DNA of 64,000 nt, from the NCBI GenBank assembly GCA_046349855.1, contig JAXMBM010000029.1, forward strand, positions 1-64,000, written 5' to 3'. Shown piece after piece: positions 18,457 through 27,517 of the stretch (within the stretch, counting starts at the first letter, position 1; every line of letters starts with the position of its first letter). The stretch comes from CAIXSC01 sp046349855 (GTDB taxonomy: Bacteria; Planctomycetota; Planctomycetia; Pirellulales; Pirellulaceae). The translations under genes and the position numbers were made by a program. A model generated the notes under the pieces. That model searched no databases, had not been told where the DNA came from, and was given only the letters and a program-made list of their open reading frames with translations.

Positions 18457-20118
18457 ATGCGCAATTGGTTATTGGAGGATGACTGGCTGATCACGCAACT
18501 CCTGACGCACGCTTCCGCGTCGGGGGATCGTCCAGCGCTATGGTGTCGGGAGTCCGGGGAAACCATCTGGCGGGTGCGCACCTGGGGACAGATTGCCACC
18601 GACGTCGCACGCGTGACCGACGCCCTGGGAGAACTCGGAGTGGGCCCGCAGTCGGTGGTCGCCCAGTGGGCGGGCAACGACTATGCCTGGATCCTGTTGG
18701 ATCTGGCGCTGCTGGGCATCGGAGCGCTGCACGTGCCGCTGCATGCGACGTTGAGCGGAACGGCAATCGCCGCCCAGCTGCGTCATAGCGGCGCCTCGCT
18801 GCTGGTCACGCGGGAAGGTGTGCGAACCGAGGACGGGAGCACGTGCCGCCGACTCGCCGCCGCTGAGCTCCTGGCGCGAGGCGATGCCGATCGAGGTCGA
18901 GCGCGGCTGGCCGAACTGTCCCGCCAGCTCACCTGGGATACGCCTGCAGCGCTGCTCTATACCTCCGGCACTCTCGGAGCCCCCAAAGGAGTCGTGCTGA
19001 CGCAAGGCAACCTGCTGGCCAATACCCGGAGCGTCCTGCAGGCGTTTGTCGAGCGCGAGACGGAGCGGCGTCTGTCGCTGTTACCGTTCAGCCACATTTA
19101 CGCCCATACGTGCGACCTGCTGGTGTGGCTGCTGGGTGGCACGGAAATGGCGATTGCTGGTGGCGCCGACCGTTGGTCCAGCGATCTGCGCGACGTGAGC
19201 CCGACATTGATCAACGGTGTGCCGCTCTTGTTCGAGCGATTTCGTCGGGCGCTGAGTGAGTGTGGTGCTGCGGATCGGCCGGGAGCACTGCGGGCGGCGT
19301 TGGGAGGACGCATCGAGGTGTGCGTCTGTGGCGGGGCCGCCGTTCCAGATGGACTGGATGATTTCTTCACCTCGCAGGGCGTCCCGCTGCTGCCGGGTTA
19401 CGGATTGACCGAAGCGTCGCCGGTCGTCACCGCTTCGACGGTCGGGGCGCGCCAGCGGGGAGCCGTCGGCCGCCCCTTGCCCGGAGTCGAGGTGCGACTT
19501 GCCGAAGATGGCGAAATCCTGACCCGCGGTCCCCATGTGATGTCGGGTTATTTCCGCGACGCTGCCGCCACAGCTGAGGCCCTCCGCGAGGGATGGTTGC
19601 ACACCGGGGACCTGGGAGTCTGGACGGACGAGGGGCTCTTGCGGGTGACGGGCCGCAAGAAGGAAGTGGTGGTGTTGGCGCAGGGGAAGAATGTCTCCCC
19701 GGCGGCTATCGAGCAGCGTTTGCTGGAAGATCCCTGGATCGCTCAGGTCGCCGTGCTGGGGGATGGTCGTCCGTGCCTGGTCGCACTCATCGTGCTCCGC
19801 ACCGAAGTCGCAGCGGCCGCTGCCGAGAACGCAACCGCAGCGGCCGAGCCTTGGGAGTCACCTGCCGTTGCCAGGCAGTTGGCCGAGCGCGTGGCGGCAC
19901 GTCTGAGCGACCTCGCCTCGCACGAGCAGGTGCGTGGTTTGATCCTGCTGGACCGCGCGTTTTCGGTGGAGCTTGGCGAGTGCACTCCCAAACTGACGCT
20001 CTGCCGACCGCGCATCGCCGCGCACTTTGTCTCGGCGGCGGACCAGCTGTACCAGACGCTGACCAGTCAGGGACACGCCGACCGGCCGCGGACGCTGACG
20101 TGGAGAACGAAAGCATGA
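18457..20118 (+). CDS. AMP-dependent acyl-CoA synthetase (long-chain fatty acid--CoA ligase-like)
   Basis: From the ATG at 18457 the protein is 553 residues, the usual size for the ANL adenylate-forming superfamily. Core motifs are in order: the phosphate loop LLYTSGTLGAPKGVVLTQGN, FSHIYAHTCDLL, the adenine motif PGYGLTEASPVV, HTGDLGVWTDEG, the hinge TGRKKEVVVLAQGKNVSP, and a C-terminal TPKLTLCRPRI with the catalytic Lys. It would activate a carboxylic acid with ATP and CoA in the cytoplasm. Chain length cannot be predicted. The stop overlaps the start of an acyl-CoA dehydrogenase gene (ATGA), suggesting a two-gene acyl-CoA oxidation or modification operon. Confidence 0.92.
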   Translation: MRNWLLEDDWLITQLLTHASASGDRPALWCRESGETIWRVRTWGQIATDVARVTDALGELGVGPQSVVAQWAGNDYAWILLDLALLGIGALHVPLHATLSGTAIAAQLRHSGASLLVTREGVRTEDGSTCRRLAAAELLARGDADRGRARLAELSRQLTWDTPAALLYTSGTLGAPKGVVLTQGNLLANTRSVLQAFVERETERRLSLLPFSHIYAHTCDLLVWLLGGTEMAIAGGADRWSSDLRDVSPTLINGVPLLFERFRRALSECGAADRPGALRAALGGRIEVCVCGGAAVPDGLDDFFTSQGVPLLPGYGLTEASPVVTASTVGARQRGAVGRPLPGVEVRLAEDGEILTRGPHVMSGYFRDAAATAEALREGWLHTGDLGVWTDEGLLRVTGRKKEVVVLAQGKNVSPAAIEQRLLEDPWIAQVAVLGDGRPCLVALIVLRTEVAAAAAENATAAAEPWESPAVARQLAERVAARLSDLASHEQVRGLILLDRAFSVELGECTPKLTLCRPRIAAHFVSAADQLYQTLTSQGHADRPRTLTWRTKA

Positions 20119-21773
20119 CGACGGTGGCCAGTCCCATTGAGCAGGCATTGGGAGGCAGCCCGGCGGCGGTGGACGGATTTCGCTGTCCACCTGATCTTCC
20201 CCAGGAATCTTCGCAGGCCGTGCTGGAACGCTCGTTGGCCACGGTGCGGCGTCTGCGTGACGAACAGCGGTTGTACGACGCCCATGGCAAGGTCGCCCCG
20301 GAAGTACTGGCTGCGCTGGCCCGCGACGGCTATTGGGGTCTGCGGATCCCGCGCGCGTACGGTGGCAGTGAATTGCCGTGGCGTTCCTTCTATCCGTTTC
20401 TCAGCCAGCTGGCGGCGGTCAGCGCGACCGTGGCGGGACTGGCCTCGGTGCACGGCTGCATTGGTGCCGGTGGAGCGCTGACAGCGTTTGGCACCGAACA
20501 GCAGCGGAGGCGCTGGCTGCCCGAACTGGCCCGCGGCGAACGCTGGACCGCCTTCGCGCTTACGGAACCTCAGGCCGGTTCCGACCTGACGGCCCTCCGC
20601 ACCCGTGCCGTGCGTCAGGGTGACAGCTACGAAATCTGGGGCGAGAAAGTTTTTATCTCCAATCTCGATCTGGGGCGTACGATCGTGCTGATCTGCCAGA
20701 TCGCAGCCGAACCGGCGGCCCTGATCTGCGAACTGCCGACGGTCGAGGACGCAACGTTTCGGTTGCGCGACTATGGCCTGCATGCCTTGCGGCGGAGTGG
20801 CAATCGCGGAGCCGAGTTCCGTGGGCTCCGCGTGCCCGTCGAGGCGCGTCTGCAGCCGCCGCGAGGTAACGGCCTGACGGTGGCCTACCACGGCCTGAAC
20901 CGCGGCCGGGTCGCCGTCTGCGCGGTGGCGGCGGGACAGCTGCGGGCGCTCCTGGGAAGCCTGATCCCCTGGGTCACTCACCGTGCGACCTACGGAGCGC
21001 CGCTGGCAGAGCGTGAGTTGGTTCAGCGGCGGCTGGCGCGCCTGGCCGCGCTGATCGTCGGCTGCGATTCCCTGTCCGCCTGGTGCGGCGGGTTACTCGA
21101 TGCGGGAGTGCGCGGCGAAATGGAGTGCACAACGGCCAAGGTATTCGGCAGTGAAGCGCTCAAGGAAGCAGCCATCGAACTGGCGATGAAAACTCACGGT
21201 GGTCGCGCGTTCCTGCGGGGGCACCTCTGGGGCGACAACCTGCACGACTACCTGACCCCCTGCATCTACGAAGGCGAAGGGGAACTCTTGAGCCTGGCCA
21301 TGTTTCGCCCCTTGGCCAAGGCCGTCCAGTCGCCGTCGGGATCAACGTCGGCCAGCATTCTCTGGGCCGGTGAGACGCCCGCAATTGAGGGTGAGCTGGC
21401 CGCGCCGGTGGCCGAGGCGTGGCAGGCGCTGGCGGCAATTCGGAGCGAACTGTCTGAGTTTCTGCGGAGTGCCGGGGAGGCGGCGATCGAGCGGCAATGC
21501 CAGGTTGTCGATCTGGTGCAGCGGGTGCAGAAGCTGGTGACGCTCCTGGTGGTCGCCCACGCGGCGGGGACCGCGACGGCGGAAATTGAGCGACAGGCGG
21601 CGCTGGTGCTGGTGCACGATCTGGCGCGTGAGGTCGCCGGCCGGCGCGCGGGTCCGTCCGATTGGGCACGCGCGACACGCCTCGGTGCCGCCCTGGCGGC
21701 CGGAGGCTGGCAACACTGGATCGCCGACCCGTTGCCTCCGCTTCTGCACCCGGGAGGCGGACACTCGTGTTGA
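20115..21773 (+). CDS. Acyl-CoA dehydrogenase family flavoprotein
   Basis: A 552-residue protein starting at the ATG that overlaps the ligase stop. It has the acyl-CoA dehydrogenase fold: LAALARDGYWGLRIPRAYGG, FGTEQQRRRWLPELARGERW, the FAD/substrate block FALTEPQAGSDLTALRTRA, GEKVFISN, GLNRGRVAVCAVAAGQLRAL, RATYGAPLAERELVQRRLA, and KTHGGRAFLRGHL with CIYEGEGELLSLAM, whose Glu is the likely catalytic base. A C-terminal helical extension of about 150 residues makes it longer than the usual 380-residue enzymes, like the very-long-chain type. It would introduce a trans-2 double bond into an acyl-CoA made by its operon partner. Confidence 0.92.
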   Translation: MTTVASPIEQALGGSPAAVDGFRCPPDLPQESSQAVLERSLATVRRLRDEQRLYDAHGKVAPEVLAALARDGYWGLRIPRAYGGSELPWRSFYPFLSQLAAVSATVAGLASVHGCIGAGGALTAFGTEQQRRRWLPELARGERWTAFALTEPQAGSDLTALRTRAVRQGDSYEIWGEKVFISNLDLGRTIVLICQIAAEPAALICELPTVEDATFRLRDYGLHALRRSGNRGAEFRGLRVPVEARLQPPRGNGLTVAYHGLNRGRVAVCAVAAGQLRALLGSLIPWVTHRATYGAPLAERELVQRRLARLAALIVGCDSLSAWCGGLLDAGVRGEMECTTAKVFGSEALKEAAIELAMKTHGGRAFLRGHLWGDNLHDYLTPCIYEGEGELLSLAMFRPLAKAVQSPSGSTSASILWAGETPAIEGELAAPVAEAWQALAAIRSELSEFLRSAGEAAIERQCQVVDLVQRVQKLVTLLVVAHAAGTATAEIERQAALVLVHDLAREVAGRRAGPSDWARATRLGAALAAGGWQHWIADPLPPLLHPGGGHSC

Positions 21774-21868
21774 CTCGGCTGATCGAAATTGCCAAATTAC
21801 CGAGACAACGCTCGGTGAGAGCGTATCCCGTTGCCTGCACATTCGAGTCTCCGATACGAAGCTGACCC

Positions 21869-22609
21869 GTGTCCACGTTTGCCGTGATCTTACCGGCCGC
21901 AGGAAAGAGCAGCCGGTTCCGTGACCAGTATTACAAGAAGCCGTTCGCTCCCTTGGAGAACCGGGCGGTCTGGTTGCATGCGGCCGACAAGTTCCTCAGC
22001 CGGGACGACGTCAAGCAGGTGCTGATCGTCATTTCCCCCGAGGACCGGGAGGCCTTCGCGAGCAAGTTCGGCGCGAACATCGCCATTCTGGGAGTGGAGG
22101 TGGTGGAAGGGGGAGCGGAGCGGACCGAGTCGGTCGCCAATGCCCTGGCCCGGGTGCGCGACGACATCGACTTTGTGGCAGTTCATGATGCCGCCCGTCC
22201 CTGCCTCGCGGACATCTGGATCGACGACGTGTTTTCCGCCGCCCGCAAGACGGGAGCGGCAATCCTGGGTGTCCCGGTGACCAGCACGTTGAAGCGTGTC
22301 GGCCGAGACCACGTCATTCAGGAAACGGTGGCGCGAACCGATGTCTGGGAGGCGCAGACGCCCCAGGTGTTTCGCCGCAGCTGGCTGATCGACGCTTATG
22401 CCCGTCGCGGCCGCGAACCGTCGACCGACGATGCTCAGTTGGTGGAGCGGCTGGGTCACAAGGTGACGATCGTGCCCGGTTCCCCCCTCAATCTGAAAAT
22501 CACCACCCGCGACGATCTGCGGCTGGCCGCCCACGCACTCAAGGCCCTCCCCAAGCCCAAGGGGTTGGGCGCGCTCCATCCCTTCGCCGAGGATGATCTG
22601 TGGCGCTAG
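21869..22609 (+). CDS. ispD: 2-C-methyl-D-erythritol 4-phosphate cytidylyltransferase
   Basis: A 246-residue protein beginning with a GTG codon at 21869, directly before the nucleotide-binding motif FAVILPAAGKSSRFR. It converts MEP and CTP to CDP-methylerythritol in the non-mevalonate isoprenoid pathway. Other IspD landmarks: VVEGGAERTESVANAL, VAVHDAARPCL, GVPVTSTLKRV, TPQVFRRSWLIDAY and PGSPLNLKITTRDDL. Size is normal (about 230 residues) with a short C-terminal extension. The next pathway gene is not adjacent, so it is not part of an ispDF pair here. Confidence 0.95.
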   Translation: MSTFAVILPAAGKSSRFRDQYYKKPFAPLENRAVWLHAADKFLSRDDVKQVLIVISPEDREAFASKFGANIAILGVEVVEGGAERTESVANALARVRDDIDFVAVHDAARPCLADIWIDDVFSAARKTGAAILGVPVTSTLKRVGRDHVIQETVARTDVWEAQTPQVFRRSWLIDAYARRGREPSTDDAQLVERLGHKVTIVPGSPLNLKITTRDDLRLAAHALKALPKPKGLGALHPFAEDDLWR

Positions 22610-22666
22610 GCGAATGCTCGATAATCTGCCTGCCGTTTCCCCCCACCCTCAAGCTGTGATCGTTTC

Positions 22667-23173
22667 ATGTCGGGTCCAGGCTTCCACATTCTGCTCAATC
22701 GTGAAGACTCCAAGAAACTCTTCTCCTACCGCGAACCGGAGCAGGTCCGGGACTTTTCGCGCCAGTTGAGTCAGTCTCAGGACTACCGCAAGCGAGGGCG
22801 CGTCCTGGAACTGGGCACGACCTGGGATACGCTCCACCGCTGCCTGACCGATGGCACGCTGGATCCCAATGCGGGTGACCCGCCACTCAATCAGTGTTTC
22901 CTCGGCGGTAGGTCGCTCTACAATGGCGACGATGCCGTGGTGTCTCTGGTCCGTCCCGACATGACCCCTTATGTGGCGGAGGCGCTGGCCGAGATCAAAT
23001 TCGAGGAACTTCGCAAGAAGTACTTTGAACTCGACGTCGCCGCCTACGGCCGGCCACTCCACGACAAGGATCTGGAAAAGGCCTGGATCGTCTTCCAGCA
23101 GGTCCGCTCGTTCTATGAATTTGCCTCGGAGGACCTGAGCGCGGTGCTGTTTGTCGCCGACCGGAAAGGTTAG
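22667..23173 (+). CDS. DUF1877 (YfbM-like) family protein
   Basis: A 168-residue cytosolic protein resembling DUF1877/YfbM. Typical features are LELGTTWDTLHRCLTDGTL, then PLNQCFLGGRSLY, a middle part with VSLVRPDMTPYVAEALAEI, FEELRKKYFELD, and the C-terminal IVFQQVRSFYEFASEDLSAVLFV. The biochemical role of this family is unknown. It sits 57 bp after ispD and 5 bp before tyrS on the same strand, so it is probably cotranscribed with both. Confidence 0.8.
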   Translation: MSGPGFHILLNREDSKKLFSYREPEQVRDFSRQLSQSQDYRKRGRVLELGTTWDTLHRCLTDGTLDPNAGDPPLNQCFLGGRSLYNGDDAVVSLVRPDMTPYVAEALAEIKFEELRKKYFELDVAAYGRPLHDKDLEKAWIVFQQVRSFYEFASEDLSAVLFVADRKG

Positions 23174-23178
23174 GAAGT

Positions 23179-24459
23179 ATGGCGGACATTGTCGCCGAGT
23201 TGCAGTGGCGCGGCTTGATCCATCAATGCACGGACGAAACGGGGCTGGCCACTTGGCTGAACGCGGCTCCACGTACGCTGTACGCCGGTTTCGACCCGAC
23301 GGCCGACAGCCTCCATGTCGGCAGCCTGCTGCCCCTGATGGCGCTGCGACGGTTCCAGGCGGCGGGCCACCGCCCGATCGCGCTCGTGGGCGGCGCCACC
23401 GGCATGATCGGCGATCCCAGTGGGAAGAGTGAAGAACGCAACCTGCTGTCGCTGGAAGCCTTGCGGGCCAATGTCGCCGGTCTGCAGCAGCAGATCAGCC
23501 AGTTTCTCGATTTCTCGCCCAGCTCCCGCTCCGCCCTGCTGGTGAACAACTTCGACTGGATGCAGGGGTTCGGCTACCTGGAGTTCCTGCGCGACGTCGG
23601 CAAGCACTTTCCCGTGAATGTGATGCTCGCCAAGGACTCCGTGCGGAGCCGCATCGAACGAGAAGACGGCGGGATCAGCTACACCGAATTCAGCTACATG
23701 CTGCTGCAGGCGTATGACTTTGTCCGCCTGCACCGCGACCACGGCTGCGAACTGCAGATTGGCGGCAGCGATCAGTGGGGCAACATCACCGCCGGCATCG
23801 ACCTGGGACGTCGAATGAGTGGCGCCCAACTGTACGGACTCACCTGTCCGCTGCTGCTCAAGTCCGATGGGTCCAAGATGGGCAAGACCGAGCGCGGGGC
23901 GATCTGGTTGTCGCGGGAACGGACCAGCCCGTACGCGTTCTATCAGTATTGGTTCAACGTGGCCGACGCCGACGCCGGCACCTGCCTCCGCTTTCTCACG
24001 GAACTCCCGCGGGAAGAAATCGAGCAGCTCGACGCGTCCCGCCTGTCCGAGCCTCATCAGCGAGCGAGCCAGAAACGGTTGGCCGAAGCACTCACCCTCC
24101 TGGTCCATGGCCCAGACGGTCTGGCGGCTGCTCAGCGCGCCACCGATGTGTTCTTCGGCGCCGAAATTGCGTCGTTGTCGGACGCACAACTGGTCGAGAT
24201 CTTTGCGGATGTGCCGAGCCGCGAGCTGTCGCGCGACCGGTTGGCCGGAGGCCTGGGGCTGATCGATGCCCTCTGCGAGTCCGGTCTGGCCAAATCGCGT
24301 GGCGAGGCGCGGCGGACCATCGAACAGTCTGGTGCGTACGTCAACAACCGCTGCATCGCCGATCTCGCCTGCGTGCTCACTCCGCGCGAACTGGCCAGCG
24401 AATCGGTGATCGTGCTGCGCAAAGGCCGGAAGAATTACGCCCTGCTCCGCTTCGTCTGA
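23179..24459 (+). CDS. tyrS: Tyrosyl-tRNA synthetase
   Basis: A 426-residue class I aminoacyl-tRNA synthetase of normal size. The HIGH signature is GFDPTADSLHVGSLLPLM, with YAGFDPT before it; the second signature is KSDGSKMGKTERGA, the KMSKS-equivalent loop. The tyrosine pocket has the expected YMLLQAYDF and GGSDQWGNITAGIDLGRR. The C-terminal 70 residues are an S4-like RNA-binding domain (LCESGLAKSRGEARRTIEQ, AYVNNRCI). It charges tRNA-Tyr in the cytoplasm. Start at ATG 23179 with AGGAAG upstream. Confidence 0.97.
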   Translation: MADIVAELQWRGLIHQCTDETGLATWLNAAPRTLYAGFDPTADSLHVGSLLPLMALRRFQAAGHRPIALVGGATGMIGDPSGKSEERNLLSLEALRANVAGLQQQISQFLDFSPSSRSALLVNNFDWMQGFGYLEFLRDVGKHFPVNVMLAKDSVRSRIEREDGGISYTEFSYMLLQAYDFVRLHRDHGCELQIGGSDQWGNITAGIDLGRRMSGAQLYGLTCPLLLKSDGSKMGKTERGAIWLSRERTSPYAFYQYWFNVADADAGTCLRFLTELPREEIEQLDASRLSEPHQRASQKRLAEALTLLVHGPDGLAAAQRATDVFFGAEIASLSDAQLVEIFADVPSRELSRDRLAGGLGLIDALCESGLAKSRGEARRTIEQSGAYVNNRCIADLACVLTPRELASESVIVLRKGRKNYALLRFV

Positions 24460-24468
24460 TCCCTCGGA

Positions 24469-25173
24469 ATGACGCGGGTGAAAAATAGCCGACCTCCCCC
24501 TCGCTCGCGCTTCGGCCGCCGTCTGCTGCTGGCCGGCGGACTGCTCCTGTTACTGATCGTGCTGGCCGGCACTGGCCTGTGGTGGTCCACCCGCTCGCCG
24601 CCCCAGTTCTACGCCGAGGCGCGGCAGCGCGATACGGCGCGACAGGCCGCCGAGGGCGACGAATTCGAACGGCGCGTGCTGGATACCCGCAACGCCACCC
24701 GACACGCCGGCGACTGGACTCTGGTGGTTACCGAGGAGCAACTCAACGCCTGGCTCGTCCATCAACTCCCCCGCGAGTTCCCTGCGGCACTCCCCGACGA
24801 ATTCTCGGACCCCCGCGTCTCCCTGACCCCCGATCATCTGCGGATTGGCGTGCGTTATCGCTCCGGCGCGATCGACACCATCCTGTCGCTCGATGTCCAG
24901 CTCTACCTGACCGAGGAATCGCGGACGGTGGCTGCCCAGTTGCGCAGTGTCCGCGCCGGTAAACTTCCGTTGCCCCCTTCGCGGGTCCTCCCCGCCCTCT
25001 CTGCCGCGGCCCGACAGCTCGACCTGCCGCTCCGCTGGAGCCAGGACGGCGGTGATCCCGTCGCCCTCTGGACCTTCCCGGAGCGACCGGCGGAGCTGCG
25101 TGGCCGCCGCCTGCACCTCGACCGGCTCGAACTCACCGCCGGCCAGCTCGTCCTCCGGGGCCGCTGTGAATGA
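24469..25173 (+). CDS. Membrane-anchored protein of unknown function
   Basis: A 234-residue protein with a basic N-terminus, one transmembrane segment (about residues 20-43, LLLAGGLLLLLIVLAGTGLWW), and a soluble, presumably extracytoplasmic domain. I do not recognise the family. The domain has a pattern LVVTEEQLNAWLVHQLP, then VSLTPDHLRIGVRYRSGAI, reminiscent of lipid-binding LolA- or DUF2993-like proteins, but this is weak. It starts 9 bp after tyrS and is followed by a GC-rich hairpin. Confidence 0.75.
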   Translation: MTRVKNSRPPPRSRFGRRLLLAGGLLLLLIVLAGTGLWWSTRSPPQFYAEARQRDTARQAAEGDEFERRVLDTRNATRHAGDWTLVVTEEQLNAWLVHQLPREFPAALPDEFSDPRVSLTPDHLRIGVRYRSGAIDTILSLDVQLYLTEESRTVAAQLRSVRAGKLPLPPSRVLPALSAAARQLDLPLRWSQDGGDPVALWTFPERPAELRGRRLHLDRLELTAGQLVLRGRCE

Positions 25174-25180
25174 GAACGGC

Positions 25181-25205
25181 GGCCCCGCGGACCTATCGCG
25201 GGGCC
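25181..25205 (+). terminator. GC-rich hairpin ending the tyrS transcript
   Basis: A perfect 9-bp stem (GGCCCCGCG / CGCGGGGCC) with a 7-nt loop begins 7 nt after the stop codon of the membrane-anchored protein. There is no T-tract after it, so it is a possible terminator or mRNA-stabilising hairpin rather than a classical one. Confidence 0.5.
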
Positions 25206-25271
25206 AGACAACGCATTAGACTTGACTGATGGAAGTCGTCGGATCAGGAACGCGGAGCGGGAGTCAGCACC

Positions 25272-27509
25272 ATGGCACAGGCACCAGGAAACCAATCAAG
25301 AGGAGCGGTGTGCTGGCTGACAGCGATCGTTCTGGGGAGTTGGGGTATCGCCGGGTCCGTGCGGGGTGACGAGCCGTCGCTCAGCTTTGCCAACGACGTC
25401 GTCCCGGTGCTGACCAAGGCCGGCTGCAACATTGGCGTCTGCCATGCGAAGGCCGGGGGGGGACAGAACGGTTTTCAGCTGTCCGTGCTCGGTTTCGAGC
25501 CCCGCGACGACTACGACCGGTTGGTCAAGGAGGGACGGGGACGGCGGCTATTTACGGCCGCTCCCGACCAGAGCCTGTTGCTGCGTAAGGCTTCCGGCCA
25601 ACTGCCGCATGGCGGGGGAGTACGTCTGCCGGTGGATTCAGCCGGATATCGCGTGCTCCGGGAGTGGATTCGCCAGGGGGCACCCCTGGGGCCGGCAACC
25701 GAACCGCAGCTGACCGGCCTGGAAGTTCAGCCGGCGCGGGCCCTTTTGCCGCGGCAAGGCACGCAGCAGTTGCAGGTCCGGGCTCGGTATTCGGACGGTT
25801 CCGAGCGAGATGTGACGTCGACCGCACTCTACGAATCGAACGACGTGGCCATGGCCGAGGTGGATACGGCGGGCCGGGTCCGCCTGCTCGACCTGACCGG
25901 GAAGGTCTCGGTGATGGTCCGTTATCAGGGGCGGGTGGCGGTCTTTCATGCGGCGATTCCGCTGGGAGCACCGGTCGAGAGCACGCCGCCGGCGCGCAAC
26001 TTTGTGGACGAGCGGGTCTTCGCCAACCTGCGGGAACTCGGCATCCCCCCTTCGGCCCTGTGTGACGACGCGACGTTCCTGCGGCGAGTCACCCTGGATA
26101 TCTGCGGGCGGCTGCCAACGGTGGACGAGGCGACGGCGTTTCTCTCGCAGACCTCGCCCGATAAGCGGGATCAGTGGATTGAGGAATTGCTGCGTAGCTC
26201 CGACTACGCCGACTACTTTGCCAATAAATGGACGGCGCTGTTGAAGAATCGCCGCGACGACACCAGCGACATCGTCTCTAACTTTGCCTTTCACGCCTGG
26301 GTACGCGACAGCCTGCTGGCCAACAAACCGTACGACCAGTTCGTGCGGGAGTTGCTGGCGGCGACCGGTACCGTCCTCGGCAACCCCCCGGTTGCCTGGT
26401 ACAAGCGGGTCAAGGAGCCCAAGCAGCAGATCGAGGACGTGGCTCAGCTGTTTCTGGGAGTGCGGATGCAGTGTGCTCAGTGCCACCACCATCCGTTTGA
26501 GCGGTGGAGCCAGGACGACTACTACTCGCTGGCCGCCTTCTTCACGCAGGTAGGCCGCAAGCCGTCGGCCACGCGCGGCGAGGATCTGATCTTCCACCGC
26601 CGCGGCAGGGCCACGGCGACGAACGTCAAGACGGGCGTCGCACTCCCACCGGCCGCCTTGGGCGATCCGATCCCGGCGATTGCACCGGACGAAGACCCGC
26701 GGTTGCGACTGGCCGACTGGATGCGCGGTCCGCAGAATCCGTTCTTTGCCAAAGCCCTGGTCAATCGATACTGGAAGCACTTCTTTCAGCGAGGCTTGAT
26801 CGAGCCGGAGGACGATATTCGCGACTCGAACCCGCCGAGCAATCCGGAGCTGCTGGCGGCGCTGGAACAACACTTCATTGCCAGCGGGTTCGATCTCAAG
26901 GAGCTGGTGCGCGTCCTGGTACGTTCCCATGCCTATCAGCTGAGTTCCCAGCCCAATCAGCACAACGTGGGTGACCGGCAGAATTACTCGCGGTTTTATC
27001 CTCGGCGGCTGACGGCCGAAGTGCTGCTGGACGCCTTCGATCGGCTCGCCGGTACGCAGACCGATTTTGCCAATCTGCCCGCCGGAACTCGGGCGATCGC
27101 CCTGCCGGACAACAGCTATAACCGCTCCTCGCCGTTCCTGCGCACGTTTGGTCGTCCGGAAGGAGAGAGTGTCTGCGAGTGCGAGCGGGTGCAGACTTCC
27201 AGCCTGGGGCAGAGCCTGTTTCTGCTCAACGGCGGAGACATCAAGACCAAGCTGGCGAGTCCCACGGGGCGGGCCGAGCTGCTGGCGAAGGATGGACGTC
27301 CGCTGGAAGCCCGGATCGACGAACTGTACCTGGCAGCGTTCGCCCGTCCCGCTCGATCGGTCGAGCGGGAACTGGCCCTGGCCTATCTGGCCGAACCGCG
27401 TCTCGATGACCAGGGGAAGCCACGCGATCCCCAGCAGGTCGCGCGCGAGAACTTTCAGGATCTGCTCTGGGCGTTGGCCAACAGCAAGGAATTCCTTTTC
27501 AATCACTGA
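25272..27509 (+). CDS. DUF1549/DUF1553 protein with N-terminal cytochrome-like and Ig-like domains
   Basis: A 745-residue exported protein. After the signal peptide comes a planctomycete cytochrome-like segment (SFANDVVPVLTKAGCNIGVC, HAKAGGGQNGFQLS, then QSLLLRKASGQLPHGGG). Next is a bacterial Ig-like (Big_2) domain (LPRQGTQQLQVRARYSDGSE, about residues 150-235). DUF1549 follows (RRVTLDICGRLPTVDEA, FLGVRMQCAQCHHHPFERW), then DUF1553 (RGPQNPFFAKALVNRYWKHF, NPPSNPELLAALEQHF, RSHAYQLSSQPN, FLLNGGDI). Molecular function is not established. It leads a three-gene operon with PPC and DUF1501 proteins. Confidence 0.95.
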   Translation: MAQAPGNQSRGAVCWLTAIVLGSWGIAGSVRGDEPSLSFANDVVPVLTKAGCNIGVCHAKAGGGQNGFQLSVLGFEPRDDYDRLVKEGRGRRLFTAAPDQSLLLRKASGQLPHGGGVRLPVDSAGYRVLREWIRQGAPLGPATEPQLTGLEVQPARALLPRQGTQQLQVRARYSDGSERDVTSTALYESNDVAMAEVDTAGRVRLLDLTGKVSVMVRYQGRVAVFHAAIPLGAPVESTPPARNFVDERVFANLRELGIPPSALCDDATFLRRVTLDICGRLPTVDEATAFLSQTSPDKRDQWIEELLRSSDYADYFANKWTALLKNRRDDTSDIVSNFAFHAWVRDSLLANKPYDQFVRELLAATGTVLGNPPVAWYKRVKEPKQQIEDVAQLFLGVRMQCAQCHHHPFERWSQDDYYSLAAFFTQVGRKPSATRGEDLIFHRRGRATATNVKTGVALPPAALGDPIPAIAPDEDPRLRLADWMRGPQNPFFAKALVNRYWKHFFQRGLIEPEDDIRDSNPPSNPELLAALEQHFIASGFDLKELVRVLVRSHAYQLSSQPNQHNVGDRQNYSRFYPRRLTAEVLLDAFDRLAGTQTDFANLPAGTRAIALPDNSYNRSSPFLRTFGRPEGESVCECERVQTSSLGQSLFLLNGGDIKTKLASPTGRAELLAKDGRPLEARIDELYLAAFARPARSVERELALAYLAEPRLDDQGKPRDPQQVARENFQDLLWALANSKEFLFNH

Positions 27510-27517
27510 ATGCGCCT

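Noticed and set aside
25638..27506. A 622-codon open frame antisense to the DUF1549/DUF1553 gene
   Set aside because: Same reason: the plus frame has clear family motifs and operon-like spacing; the antisense product is Arg/Gln-rich without a domain.
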